Positions 44,692-53,097 of a DNA stretch of 64,000 bases are shown piece after piece (positions within the stretch are counted from its first letter, which is position 1; every line of letters begins with the position of its first letter). The DNA is taken from positions 62,001-126,000 of the forward strand of contig SDZD01000008.1 of NCBI GenBank assembly GCA_004172935.1. The letters are read 5' to 3'. Position numbers and translations under genes: made by a program. Below the pieces are notes generated by a model. The model did not search any database. It was not told where the DNA came from and saw only the letters and a program-made list of their open reading frames with translations. The stretch is from a bacterium. GTDB taxonomy: Bacteria; Armatimonadota; Abditibacteriia; Abditibacteriales; Abditibacteriaceae.

Positions 44692-44805
44692 GAAAATCAA
44701 TCTTTGGGGGGCGAAAATCAATCCTTTAAGGCTAAAAATATTGATTTAATGAGGGAACGCTTTTGGGCTTGAGCGTGAAACGGGGGTGAAGATTGATTAA
44801 TCAAT
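44692..44805. promoter_or_regulatory. Cluster of AATCAAT/ATTGATT sites upstream of the GH2 gene
   Basis: GAAAATCAATC at 44692-44702 and 44713-44723 (21 bases apart, two helical turns), ATTGATT at 44740-44746 and a perfect 14-bp palindrome ATTGATTAATCAAT at 44792-44805. Located 110-220 bases before the GH2 start. Likely binding sites of a dimeric regulator; which one is not known. Confidence 0.5.
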
Positions 44806-44838
44806 TTTTATTCAATCTTTGGGGTCTTAGTGAGCAAT

Positions 44839-44914
44839 TCACCACAGAGACACGGAGGAACAGAGGGCTTTTGAGCGGAGAGATTGACCGCAGAGACGCG
44901 GAGGCACAGAGAGG
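44839..44914. repeat. Two tandem copies of a CACAGAGACACGGAGG repeat
   Basis: Copy 1 at 44839-44867 (tcaccacagagacacggaggaacagaggg), copy 2 at 44885-44914 (tgaccgcagagacgcggaggcacagagagg). A third copy is at 56285-56313. Similar purine-rich dispersed repeats are common between genes of soil bacteria; function unknown. Confidence 0.65.
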
Positions 44915-45040
44915 TTTCGAAACGGGCATGAGTGGGGATGGCGGTGAAATTGTTATAGGGGTAGTTAAAGGTTACAACTTCGAATATTTATTCACCGATT
45001 TCATTATATCCAAAATAATTATTTTTGCAAGCTCATTTTT

Positions 45041-45085
45041 ATGTTTCCCCGTTAAAATGTGGGGATAGAAGTCCGCTCTACGGAC
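45041..45085. repeat. Hairpin repeat, copy A (3' side of the bicupin gene)
   Basis: gtttccccgttaaaatgtggggatagaagtccg and following bases, about 80 percent identical by eye to 46072-46116. Both contain a CCCC...GGGG hairpin and then ATAxAAGTCCGxT..ACGG. The two copies are direct repeats bracketing one gene. Confidence 0.65.
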
Positions 45086-45138
45086 ACGGAGATGCGTATG
45101 AGTTTTTTTTGGGGGGAGAACACATTCTCGAATGCCTT

Positions 45139-46071
45139 TTAGGCTTCTGGGGGGAGGAAGCGGAGGCTGTGTTTGGCGCCTATGGCGGCTACTGTTGGAG
45201 GGGAGAATTGGTCGGTGCCCCAGAGTTGGGAGCATTCGGCGAAGAAGTGGTCGAAACCACCGGGGGTAGCGAAAATGAGGGAGCGGCCCGGTTCGTTTGA
45301 GACGACGCGGAACGTATGGGGGATGGAACGGGGAGCAAAAACAACGTCGCCGACTCCGACCTGGACACGCGCGTCGCCTATCTGAAATTCGTAGCGGCCC
45401 GCGAGGACGACGAAAGTTTCGTCTTCACGGTCATGGACATGAGGCGGTGGCCCGAAGAATGAGGGGGTTTGTCCCTCGGCGAGACAGAAGCGGTTCGCGG
45501 CTTCGTCGGAAGAGATGAGAACTCGAACAATATCACCGAAGGCTTCGAGACATGGGACGCTTTGAACCTTGCCGATTTTGGGGACGCAATCGGGGGATTG
45601 GAGCGAATCGAACGATTCGAAGGAGACACCGAAAATGGAGGCGATGGCGCTCAAGGCGGATGGGTCGAGGGAAACGCCTTTTTCGCGTTGTATGGCGAGG
45701 TGGCGAAAGAACTCTTCGAAGCCCGCGCCAACAACACCGATGAGGAGTTCGCCCTGCTGACTGAGGCAGGTATAGGAGTGGGCGATGTGACGGGGGGCGA
45801 AAATAAATTCGCCCGCTTGCGCGCAGTGGGTTTGAGCGCCGAGGGAGAACTCAAATTCGCCACTAATTACGATGAACCATTCGTCTTCGCGGGTGTGAGC
45901 ATGGAGCGGCGCACCTGCGCCCATTTGGAAGCGGGAGCGCGCCAGAGATAGGGAGCCGCCTGTATCATTTGCGTCAAGCAACTGATAGCGGACTTCGCCG
46001 TGCAGTTCGAGGAATTGTCCTTCGCCCGCCCGCACAATTTTTGGTGCGATTTTGGAATTAATGGATTGCAT
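45139..46071 (-). CDS. Bicupin domain protein
   Basis: 310 aa from ATG 46071 (MQSINSKIAPKIVRAGEGQF); the upstream frame to 46122 passes through the hairpin repeat. Two cupin barrels: the first with GAPLHAHTREDEWFIVISGEFEFSLG and FAPRHIAHSY, the second with PPHVHDREDETFVVLAGRYEFQIGDARVQVG and FAPRSIPHTFRVV. Each has the His-x-His...Glu...His metal set. The fold is that of quercetinase-like or pirin-like bicupin dioxygenases; substrate unknown. No signal peptide. Flanked on both sides by copies of the same repeat. Confidence 0.88.
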   Translation of the reverse strand: MQSINSKIAPKIVRAGEGQFLELHGEVRYQLLDANDTGGSLSLARSRFQMGAGAPLHAHTREDEWFIVISGEFEFSLGAQTHCAQAGEFIFAPRHIAHSYTCLSQQGELLIGVVGAGFEEFFRHLAIQREKGVSLDPSALSAIASIFGVSFESFDSLQSPDCVPKIGKVQSVPCLEAFGDIVRVLISSDEAANRFCLAEGQTPSFFGPPPHVHDREDETFVVLAGRYEFQIGDARVQVGVGDVVFAPRSIPHTFRVVSNEPGRSLIFATPGGFDHFFAECSQLWGTDQFSPPTVAAIGAKHSLRFLPPEA

Positions 46072-46116
46072 TTGTTTCCCCCATTGAAATGGGGGGATAT
46101 AAGTCCGTTTCACGGG
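46072..46116. repeat. Hairpin repeat, copy B (5' side of the bicupin gene)
   Basis: gtttcccccattgaaatggggggatataagtccg and following bases. In gene orientation the hairpin CCCCCCATTTCAATGGGGG ends six bases before the ATG at 46071, so the G-run that could act as a ribosome-binding site is in its 3' arm. Direct repeat of 45041-45085. Confidence 0.65.
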
Positions 46117-46179
46117 CAACATGCCCTGACGATGCTGGGCGACCAGCCTTCGCCAACAGAGGGAATCACTCGATTGTTG

Positions 46180-47286
46180 TTAGTTGACTGCGAAGAGGGG
46201 GGCGAAGTCGGTTAGGCCACGATCTTGAGCGAGGGCTGCAGCGGTTTTGCCCTGGGTGTCGAGGGCTTCGGTGTTGGCGCCACTTTTGATTAGAGTGGAG
46301 ACGATGGTGCGCGAGGCGTTGCCGGGGAGTTCGCCCGCTGCGGCTCCTAACCCTGCGGTCGCCTGTTGCAGAAGCGGGGCGAGGTCGGGGTTTTGCATGA
46401 GTTGGGTGACGAGGGTTTGGTTGCCAGATGAAGCGGCGTTGAGGAACTGGTTCCAGAGAGCGCTCTGGCCCGCGCTCGTGCCCGCTCCGAGATTACTCAT
46501 GGCAGTGAGGATTTGGGGGTTAGTACCTTTTACGGAAGAGAGCAAGTTAGTCCAATTACCTGCACTGAGGGCATTGAGTTGGCCCCCTGCCCCTAATATA
46601 CCGCCGCCACCGAGCAGTTGGTTGATGCCAAAATTGCCTCCGGTATCGCCTTGCAGGGCAGCTCCAGCGATGGCAGACCAGCCGCTTTTACCTGCGAGGC
46701 TGAAGGGGCCACCACCGAGGAGTGAAGTGAGGTTGCTTCCCATGAGGCTTTCGACACCGCCACTACCGAGGAGCGAACCGAAGTTGCCCATTCCGCCACT
46801 GAGGGCACCGCCCACGCCTTGGGCAGTGCCGAGGGCGCCCATAACGTCGCCAAGGCCGAATTTCTTTTTGGGTTTGGGATCGGCGGGGATGGCGTAGTGA
46901 AGAGCGGTCTGGCCTTTTTTATCGGCGGCGTTGGGGTTGGCCCCGTTTTGCAAGAGCAAATCGACGAGTCCACTCTGGCTGGCGTCGGCGGCACGCATGA
47001 GGGGGGTTATTCCGCCTTTGTCGGCGATGTTGACATCGGCCCCTGCTGTGATGGCGGCGCGGGCGGCATTCCAGTTCTTATCTTTGATGGCGTCTTGAAG
47101 GGCTTTGGTTTGTGCGGGGACAATGGTGCGGGGAGCTGCTGGTGGGGCGGGAACAACATTAGTCACCGGGGTATCGCCAGTGGTGGGTTCGGCTGAAGCG
47201 TCTTGAACCATCGCAACGGAACCAGAGAGGGCCAAAGCTAACAAGAGGGCGCACACCGCGCCGCGAGACAAAGAAGAGTTTTTCAT
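46180..47286 (-). CDS. Secreted ankyrin-repeat protein
   Basis: 368 aa from ATG 47286 (MKNSSLSRGAVCALLLALALSGSVA, a signal peptide). Ankyrin repeats at about 65-145 (NWNAARAAITAGADVNIADKGGITPLMRAADASQSGLVDLLLQNGANPNAADKKGQTALHYA). A middle Gly/Leu/Ser-rich low-complexity region follows (GGALSGGMGNFGSLLGSGGVESLMGS), and a final ankyrin-like end RTIVSTLIKSGANTEALDTQGKTAAALAQDRG. Ankyrins mediate protein contacts; here outside the cytoplasm. A PhoB-type TCAGA box lies upstream and is shared with the giant protease at 59 kb. Confidence 0.85.
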   Translation of the reverse strand: MKNSSLSRGAVCALLLALALSGSVAMVQDASAEPTTGDTPVTNVVPAPPAAPRTIVPAQTKALQDAIKDKNWNAARAAITAGADVNIADKGGITPLMRAADASQSGLVDLLLQNGANPNAADKKGQTALHYAIPADPKPKKKFGLGDVMGALGTAQGVGGALSGGMGNFGSLLGSGGVESLMGSNLTSLLGGGPFSLAGKSGWSAIAGAALQGDTGGNFGINQLLGGGGILGAGGQLNALSAGNWTNLLSSVKGTNPQILTAMSNLGAGTSAGQSALWNQFLNAASSGNQTLVTQLMQNPDLAPLLQQATAGLGAAAGELPGNASRTIVSTLIKSGANTEALDTQGKTAAALAQDRGLTDFAPLFAVN

Positions 47287-47350
47287 GAAATTGTCCGATA
47301 AATGAGATGTTACACGAATGTACTTGAAGTGAACATTGGAAAATTTATCG

Positions 47351-47390
47351 TCACGCTCTGAAAAAACTCTGACACCAGAGTCTGAAATCA
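47351..47390 (-). promoter_or_regulatory. TCAGA direct-repeat box upstream of the ankyrin gene
   Basis: Minus strand TGATTTCAGACTCTGGTGTCAGAG, then TTTTTTCAGAGCG. Contains GTCAGAG-TTTT-TTCAGAG, two 7-mers separated by 4 bases (11-bp period), plus a third TCAGA 14 bases upstream. The core GTCAGAGTTTTTTCAGAGCG is identical to 59027-59046. It ends 65 bases before the start codon. Confidence 0.65.
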
Positions 47391-47517
47391 CCCTATTTTC
47401 CTTAAAGGCTGCGGCAATAAAAATTTCTCGCACTGGGCATGGGCGTCAGGTTATTTTCAGAGCCGGGTGGGAACATAGTCGCCATCGCTCGCCGATGTCG
47501 GGCGATGGAAGACCATT

Positions 47518-47766
47518 ATGCTTCGCCACAAATTATTTTTGCCCATCACTGCTTCGGCGGTTCTCTTTTCTTTATCGCTGAGCGCCCTGTTGCCTGTTCT
47601 GACGACACAGGGAGAAAGCTCTGGCTCTGCCGAAACCCTGGCAGTTCTGTCGCCACAACAGCTGGAAACCCTGCAATGTGTGCTTTACCTTACGAGCGAG
47701 TTTCCCTTCACCGTTTCGGGTGCTACCAACTTCACCTATGCGGAGGCAGAAGCGGAAGATAGGTAA
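47518..47766 (+). CDS. Small secreted protein of unknown function
   Basis: 82 aa. Signal peptide MLRHKLFLPITASAVLFSLSLSALLPVLTTQG, then an acidic tail with ETLQCVLYLTSEF and a final AEAEAEDR. No family recognised. Coding is suggested by the secretion signal and the lack of a better frame. The stop lies 17 bases before the convergent PPTase gene. Confidence 0.5.
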   Translation: MLRHKLFLPITASAVLFSLSLSALLPVLTTQGESSGSAETLAVLSPQQLETLQCVLYLTSEFPFTVSGATNFTYAEAEAEDR

Positions 47767-47783
47767 CCGCGAGTGCCAAGTAC

Positions 47784-48467
47784 CTACAATTGGATTATAG
47801 GTTTTGGGCCTTGTGTTGCGATGGAGGTAACGCAGTTGGGGAAGGAGTCAAAAGAGTGGGATTGCCAATTATCGGCAGGGTTCCATGCGTTTGATTGGGG
47901 GCTGTAGAGGGAAAGTTGGCCGTTGGGATTGGAGGCGTCGATTTGGGGGAGGTGGGCGAAATTTGGTTCGCCCGTGGCTTTGAGAAAGGCTTCTTTGCGA
48001 GTCCAGAAATGGAGGAAGAGTGAGGTTGGGTCGCCTTCGTGTTGGGCGAGAGCTTCTTGTTCGCGCGGGGAGAGAGTACGCGGGATGAGGGTTTTGAGGG
48101 GGAGTTCTGGCCGGATTAGTTCGATGTCTATGCCCACTTCACGTCCATAGGAGATGGCCCACACAGCCAGGTTGCAGGAGTGGGAGACGCTGAAATGCCA
48201 GTCTGGAAGGGCGGGCAAGAAGGGTTTGCCATGCGGGGTATAGGCGATGAGGAGTTGTGCGGGGGGAAGACCAGTGCAGAGGGAGAGGATTTCGCGGAGT
48301 TGGCCGCGACTGGCGATGAAACGTGAGCGGGCCAGGGGGAGTTGGTAGTGCTGTGCCCGCTGTTGTTCGAGATTATCGAGATGGGGGTATAGTCGTGATG
48401 GCGAGAGGGTATCTAAGTCAGCTTTCCAGAGGTGGATATTGCCATCTTGAAATGAGTTGGCGCTCAT
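47784..48467 (-). CDS. 4'-phosphopantetheinyl transferase (Sfp/HetI type)
   Basis: 227 aa. It adds phosphopantetheine from CoA to carrier proteins. Motifs: WHFSVSHSCNLAVWAI, the Mg-binding EVGIDIELI (Asp around 110), and FWTRKEAFLKATG (around 150), which is the W-x-x-KEAxxKA signature. Length fits the Sfp group, which has broad carrier specificity. Its ATG overlaps the stop of the ACP-thioesterase gene, so the obvious partner is the carrier domain encoded next to it. Confidence 0.93.
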   Translation of the reverse strand: MSANSFQDGNIHLWKADLDTLSPSRLYPHLDNLEQQRAQHYQLPLARSRFIASRGQLREILSLCTGLPPAQLLIAYTPHGKPFLPALPDWHFSVSHSCNLAVWAISYGREVGIDIELIRPELPLKTLIPRTLSPREQEALAQHEGDPTSLFLHFWTRKEAFLKATGEPNFAHLPQIDASNPNGQLSLYSPQSNAWNPADNWQSHSFDSFPNCVTSIATQGPKPIIQL

Positions 48468-49564
48468 GCGGTTGCCGATTGGTTCAGGCAGCGCTTCAAG
48501 AGATCGGCGAGATGCTGGACATGCGGCTCGGCGATGATGGTGCCATGAGTACCGGGAACAAAGTGTTGCTCAAGGCCACCAACGGCGACTTTACGCCATG
48601 CACTCAGGTCGTCGGCGACGCGGTACTGGGTGCGGGCGCTAAATAAGGTGATAGAACCATCGTAGGAAATGGGTTTATAGTCGGTGAATGCCCGCGATAA
48701 GCGCTGGACGGTCTCACTGCTATGCCATCCCTCTTGAAGAGGTTCATCGGTGGTATCTTTCCCAGGGGAGATGGGTTTCAAAATTTTTTGAAAGTGTTCG
48801 TTGATATAGTCGGCGCGCCGTGGTTTTTCGAGATCGCGCAGATGGCGGGCATGGATGTAAGCCTTACGTGGTAACGAGGGCGAACGACGCTCCAAGCCTG
48901 GGAAGTAGGTATCCATCAGCACTAAAAGGGAAATTGTCTGATCCTGCTCGCGAAGCAGTCGCGCCATTTCCAGGGCAATAGCTCCGCCCAGCGAAAAACC
49001 GCCCAATGAATAGGGGCCTTGAGGTTGATGTTGGCGTAAGTCGGCTACATACAAAGCGGCTAACTGTCGGATGCAAAGAGGCTCGTCAGATTGCTGGAGC
49101 GATGTGGGCACTTGAAAACCATAAAGAGGTTGGGCCGCATCCATATAACCCGCGAGTGCATTGTAGCACCAGACAGTCCCCCCAACTTCATGAACCAGGT
49201 AGAGCGGTGGCAATGTGCCTTGCGCCTGAATGGCGACCAATGATGAGGGGGGAGTCACTTCCTCGCCATGTTCATCTTGCGAGGATTGGCCCAGATGGTT
49301 GGCGAGGGAGTGAATGGTGGGATATTCCCACAACAGGGTGGCGGAAATATCGTAGCCAAGCCAGTTGGCGAGGTCGCCCGCGAGTGAGAATAGGGTGAGC
49401 GATTCGAGGCCCAACGAAGTGATTGGGGCGTGAACGTCGATTTCGGCGGTGGGAAGTTCGGCCACGAGAGCGAAATTGGTGACGAGCCAATTCTCGATGT
49501 CGTGAGATGATGGCGCATTGTTAGAAGTGGGGGGAAGGGTGCTGTGAGAGTTGTTCAATTCCAT
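48464..49564 (-). CDS. Acyl carrier protein-thioesterase fusion
   Basis: 366 aa from ATG 49564 (MELNNSHSTLPPTSNN). A carrier domain at about 20-95 contains TSLGLESLTLFSLAGDLANWLG, with the phosphopantetheine Ser around 53. After a linker comes a type I thioesterase domain (about 110-360): LYLVHEVGG, nucleophile Ser in GGFSLGGAIALEMARLL (around 188), and a His in GTHGTI (around 339). This ACP-TE pair is normally the end of a PKS or NRPS module but here stands alone. It would accept an activated acyl chain and release a free acid, lactone or amide. Overlaps the PPTase gene by 4 bases. Confidence 0.92.
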   Translation of the reverse strand: MELNNSHSTLPPTSNNAPSSHDIENWLVTNFALVAELPTAEIDVHAPITSLGLESLTLFSLAGDLANWLGYDISATLLWEYPTIHSLANHLGQSSQDEHGEEVTPPSSLVAIQAQGTLPPLYLVHEVGGTVWCYNALAGYMDAAQPLYGFQVPTSLQQSDEPLCIRQLAALYVADLRQHQPQGPYSLGGFSLGGAIALEMARLLREQDQTISLLVLMDTYFPGLERRSPSLPRKAYIHARHLRDLEKPRRADYINEHFQKILKPISPGKDTTDEPLQEGWHSSETVQRLSRAFTDYKPISYDGSITLFSARTQYRVADDLSAWRKVAVGGLEQHFVPGTHGTIIAEPHVQHLADLLKRCLNQSATA

Positions 49565-49630
49565 CTTCAAATATTTGAGCCTGTCGAGGCCCAGTTTGTC
49601 ATGACAGGGAAACAAAAAACCTAAACGCAA

Positions 49631-52600
49631 TCAGTAATTACTAGAAAATTCGGCGCTTTGGCGAGCCTGTTCGCTGAGCACCAACCACTGGGCGATGCGG
49701 CGACGAGTTTCGAAGTTGCCTGTCGAGTCGCCGATGGCGCCCTTAGCATTGGCAGTCCAGCCGATAGCGCGGTTAGCATCGAAAATTGCCATTGCTCTGG
49801 CATAGGATGCCACATCACTGTTTCCGGTGGGTTGCGATTGGGCGATGGCAAAGGCACGTTCGAGGCGGAAGCGAGCGCGGGCGGGATTGAAACGCGATTC
49901 GTAGAAAGCGAATGCCGCCGGATTTGCAGTAGCACCTCTCATGAATGAGGCTGGGTCTGAGATGGGAAGCGCATCCATGTTGCGGGCAAAGGTTTCGTAG
50001 AATTCGCGCGCGAATGGCTCGTCGATTTTCATGATACGCACCAGAAAACTCATAGCCTTATCGGGTTGGAGACGAGGCAGGGAATCACGCCACAAGGTTT
50101 GCGCGACTTCGGGGAGTTGGGAGAAGGCGGCTTCGCAGAGAGCGCGGTCACGAACATCATAGTTACCGTAGTGCGTGGTTACAGGGAGCGCTTTCGCCAA
50201 TTCAAGGGCGAGGGACGGGTTGGTTTTTCCTGCAGCTTTGATGGACTCGAATGTGGCTTCGTAGAACAGCCATTCGATGGAGGGGATGTCTTCATCTCCA
50301 TCGCCTTTAGGTTGAGGCGTGGCTTTGAGTCGTTCGATGAAGGGTTTGGCGGCATCAAGCCCATTGAGGCGGGCCAATTTTGGTGCACCCGAACGCAAAA
50401 GGTAGGCTTGCCAGCCTTTTGCCGGGTCGATGAATGCCGCCATGTTATTAAGGAGGCGAGGGGTGACGGCGACGATTGCCCCCATGTTCGCCAAGGTGCG
50501 CGAACTCTCACGCCCGTAGGCTTTTTCAGCGAACAGACGCACTCGCTCCAAGAGGGAATCGGCTGCCTGGGAATCGTCGATTATTTCGGAGAAGGCTGCA
50601 GCAGCAGCCATGCCTTCGACTATTTGCCAGTTGTTGTCGTCTTTGATTTTGGTTTCGACTTGAGCAACATCGCTTTGAAGGGACTTGAAGAAGGCGCGAG
50701 ATTCCTCGTTGGCTTCGAGGGGACGCCCCAGTAGTAGCCACTGGGAAGTGTCATAGAGTCGGTCGGCTGGTTGTTTCTCGCTTTGAATGAGTTCGAGCCA
50801 TCGCCCAGTGGAAATAGATTCATCGCTACCAAAGCGGGAAAGAAGGGTATCGAAGGCATATTTTTCTGGCCTTTGTTTGAATATGCGAAAGAGTTGGTCA
50901 GGAGTGCCAATTTCAAATTCCAACGAGAAACTGCCGTAGTTTTTGTTGTCTCTGGTTTGTTCGAGGATGGCTTCGAGAATGGTTTTGGCTTTGGCAGGGT
51001 CAGTGGGTTCGAGCGATTGGGGTTTGAGTTCGAGTCGGGTCTTATCGCTTTGAGAGAGGACGAAACCAGTCCCTTGCCATGCGAAGACAGCGTTGATTCC
51101 TCTGGGGAGTGGGGCAAGCTCGAATTGGCCTTTGTCGTCGGCGCGTGCATCGACACCACCACCCGAAACGAGAACATTGGGGGCGGCTTCGCCATTTAAG
51201 CCAAAGACTTGTCCGGCAGCGCGGCCATTACGCTTGAGAAGGGTGAGGTTTCCGCTCCATAGACGGCCAATGTGGTCGAGTTTGGGGAGGGGCGTGGTGT
51301 CGTAGCCCGGCTTTTTGATGGAGACGACTGTCACTTTTTGATCGGCACGCAAGCCTTCCATGTGGGCGCGCCCCATTTTGTCGGAGATGAGTTCGCGTTG
51401 AGTCATCGATCCATCATCTGTCGTGATGTTGACCAAAACTTTAGCTCCTTCGACGGCGGCATCGTAATCGTCGTAAATACCCAATTCGAGCGAAGAAATT
51501 TGAGCGTGGCGCAAGCGAATTTCGAGGGGTTTGTTGGGTTCGATGGTGATGCGTGCGGGGCCAGCCAGCTCCCACTCGCCTTCGGTGGTGAGTTTCCAGT
51601 CACCCACCGTGGGGCCGTAGGCGGTGAAGTCGCCCTTTTCATCACTGGAAGCGAAGTAGTTGCGTTCGTAGCCCTGATTGATGCCCACTGACGCCTTGAT
51701 GCCCTTGCCGTTTTCATCGACCAAACGCCCGCTGAGCGTAGGCAAACGCTCTATATCGAAATCGAGGTTCAAATTATCGGTGGGGGCGAGGACGAGTTCG
51801 CGCGTATTCTGGTCGCGCTTGAACTCGCGCGGGATGCCCATGAGATATATCTTGCTTTGGCCGGGAAGCGTTCGCATTTTCCAGAAACCCTTTTCGTCGG
51901 TGGAGGCACTGGCAACTGTCGCACTCGAAGCGGGGTGTACACCACCATAAACGCCAACGGAGGCTCCGGGAACGGGAGCTTTGGAGACGCTATCGAGAAC
52001 GTGGCCGCCAATCATGATGCCCGCGACGGCGTGGGCATCGGGCAGTTGAAGGGGAGCGCCGATAGTGGCGCTGATGGCTTCGGAAGCAGCAATGACAAAA
52101 GGGGGTTCTTCTTCCTCACTGTAGAAAGATATGTTGTAAGTACCAGTGGCAAGGCCATCAAGGGTGAAGGTGCCGTCGGCCTCCGTTTTAGCGCTGGAGC
52201 CTGATGAGCTGTTACCGTTGGTTGTACCTTGAGCGCCGACATGAATGCCCGCCAAGGGTTTACCATCGAGTCCGAGGACGCGACCTTTGATCTGGGCGCC
52301 GGGTTGCAAGATGGTATCGGCGCTACTGCCCGCCAGAATTTGGGTGCGGACGGAAACGCGCTCAGGAGCCTTAATCGAGACATAGACCTGCGAATCGGTG
52401 GGGACATCGGGCAGTTGCCATGTGCCATCGGCGGTGGAGCGCGTGGTGACTTTAGGCAGGAGCGGGCCGTCATAAAGCATGTCGGATTCGCCCCCGGCTT
52501 TTTGCGACGCGAGATAGGCGATGGTGGCGCCCTGAATAGGTTTGCCTTCCGGGTCGAGAACTTTGCCGCTGATTTTGGCGGGTGGCCCCAATTCGATTCG

Positions 52601-52912
52601 CAGGTTGGGCTTTTTGAAGAACAGTTGCCCGCTGCCAATGGCGTAACCGTTCTTTTTTACGAAGATGCGGCCCGCAAAATCGCCGTAAATGGCGTTAGGG
52701 ATGGGTTCGAAATCGAAACTTGTGGTGCCCTGCTCGCCCGTCTGGTTGAGGACGAAACCGCGAGGGGTTTTACCGAATGATTCGAGTTGGACATCGGCGC
52801 CCGCGATGGGCTTGCCTTTATCATCGACAACTGAAACCGAAAGGGGAACTGCCAGCGTGGGGACAGCGGACAGGAGAACGAGCAAGGGAAGAACGATACG
52901 GGTGATCTTCAT
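49631..52912 (-). CDS. Large secreted carboxypeptidase-regulatory-like domain protein
   Basis: 1093 aa from ATG 52912 (MKITRIVLPLLVLLSAVPTLA, a signal peptide). The first 600 or so residues are a chain of Ig-like/CnaB-type carboxypeptidase regulatory domains: VSVVDDKGKPIAGADVQLES, ISGKVLDPEGKPIQGATIAYL, IKGRVLGLDGKPLAGIHVGAQ, IGGHVLDSVSKAPVPGASVGVYG, LSGRLVDENGKGIKASVGI. The last 400 are helical, without known motif. Such proteins are usually cell-surface or extracellular. It sits between the FAAL and ACP-TE genes in the biosynthesis cluster, in the same direction, but its part in that pathway is unclear. Confidence 0.85.
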   Translation of the reverse strand: MKITRIVLPLLVLLSAVPTLAVPLSVSVVDDKGKPIAGADVQLESFGKTPRGFVLNQTGEQGTTSFDFEPIPNAIYGDFAGRIFVKKNGYAIGSGQLFFKKPNLRIELGPPAKISGKVLDPEGKPIQGATIAYLASQKAGGESDMLYDGPLLPKVTTRSTADGTWQLPDVPTDSQVYVSIKAPERVSVRTQILAGSSADTILQPGAQIKGRVLGLDGKPLAGIHVGAQGTTNGNSSSGSSAKTEADGTFTLDGLATGTYNISFYSEEEEPPFVIAASEAISATIGAPLQLPDAHAVAGIMIGGHVLDSVSKAPVPGASVGVYGGVHPASSATVASASTDEKGFWKMRTLPGQSKIYLMGIPREFKRDQNTRELVLAPTDNLNLDFDIERLPTLSGRLVDENGKGIKASVGINQGYERNYFASSDEKGDFTAYGPTVGDWKLTTEGEWELAGPARITIEPNKPLEIRLRHAQISSLELGIYDDYDAAVEGAKVLVNITTDDGSMTQRELISDKMGRAHMEGLRADQKVTVVSIKKPGYDTTPLPKLDHIGRLWSGNLTLLKRNGRAAGQVFGLNGEAAPNVLVSGGGVDARADDKGQFELAPLPRGINAVFAWQGTGFVLSQSDKTRLELKPQSLEPTDPAKAKTILEAILEQTRDNKNYGSFSLEFEIGTPDQLFRIFKQRPEKYAFDTLLSRFGSDESISTGRWLELIQSEKQPADRLYDTSQWLLLGRPLEANEESRAFFKSLQSDVAQVETKIKDDNNWQIVEGMAAAAAFSEIIDDSQAADSLLERVRLFAEKAYGRESSRTLANMGAIVAVTPRLLNNMAAFIDPAKGWQAYLLRSGAPKLARLNGLDAAKPFIERLKATPQPKGDGDEDIPSIEWLFYEATFESIKAAGKTNPSLALELAKALPVTTHYGNYDVRDRALCEAAFSQLPEVAQTLWRDSLPRLQPDKAMSFLVRIMKIDEPFAREFYETFARNMDALPISDPASFMRGATANPAAFAFYESRFNPARARFRLERAFAIAQSQPTGNSDVASYARAMAIFDANRAIGWTANAKGAIGDSTGNFETRRRIAQWLVLSEQARQSAEFSSNY

Positions 52913-53097
52913 TGAGTGGTGGGATGAAAACGTGGCGCAGTTTGTCGGAAAGCGGGGGAGATTGCAGAGGAAATTAGGCGGTGTGAAGCCGCAGCCAACG
53001 AGAATGGCCCTGACAGTGTCGGGCACCCCACTTTCGACAGATAGCGCCAGTAACTGCCGCACTCTGAATCAGGGGAGATTTTGAATTGGAGGTGATT

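Larger units (their letters stand above)
44583..45138. other. AT-rich, repeat-bearing spacer without a gene
   Basis: About 550 bases between the GH2 and bicupin genes, visibly richer in A and T than the rest. It holds the AATCAAT site cluster (44692-44805), two copies of an ACCACAGAGACACGGAGG-type repeat (44839-44914), an AT-rich piece at 44960-45040, and a hairpin repeat at 45041-45085 that recurs at 46072-46116. I see no convincing ORF. Confidence 0.75.
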
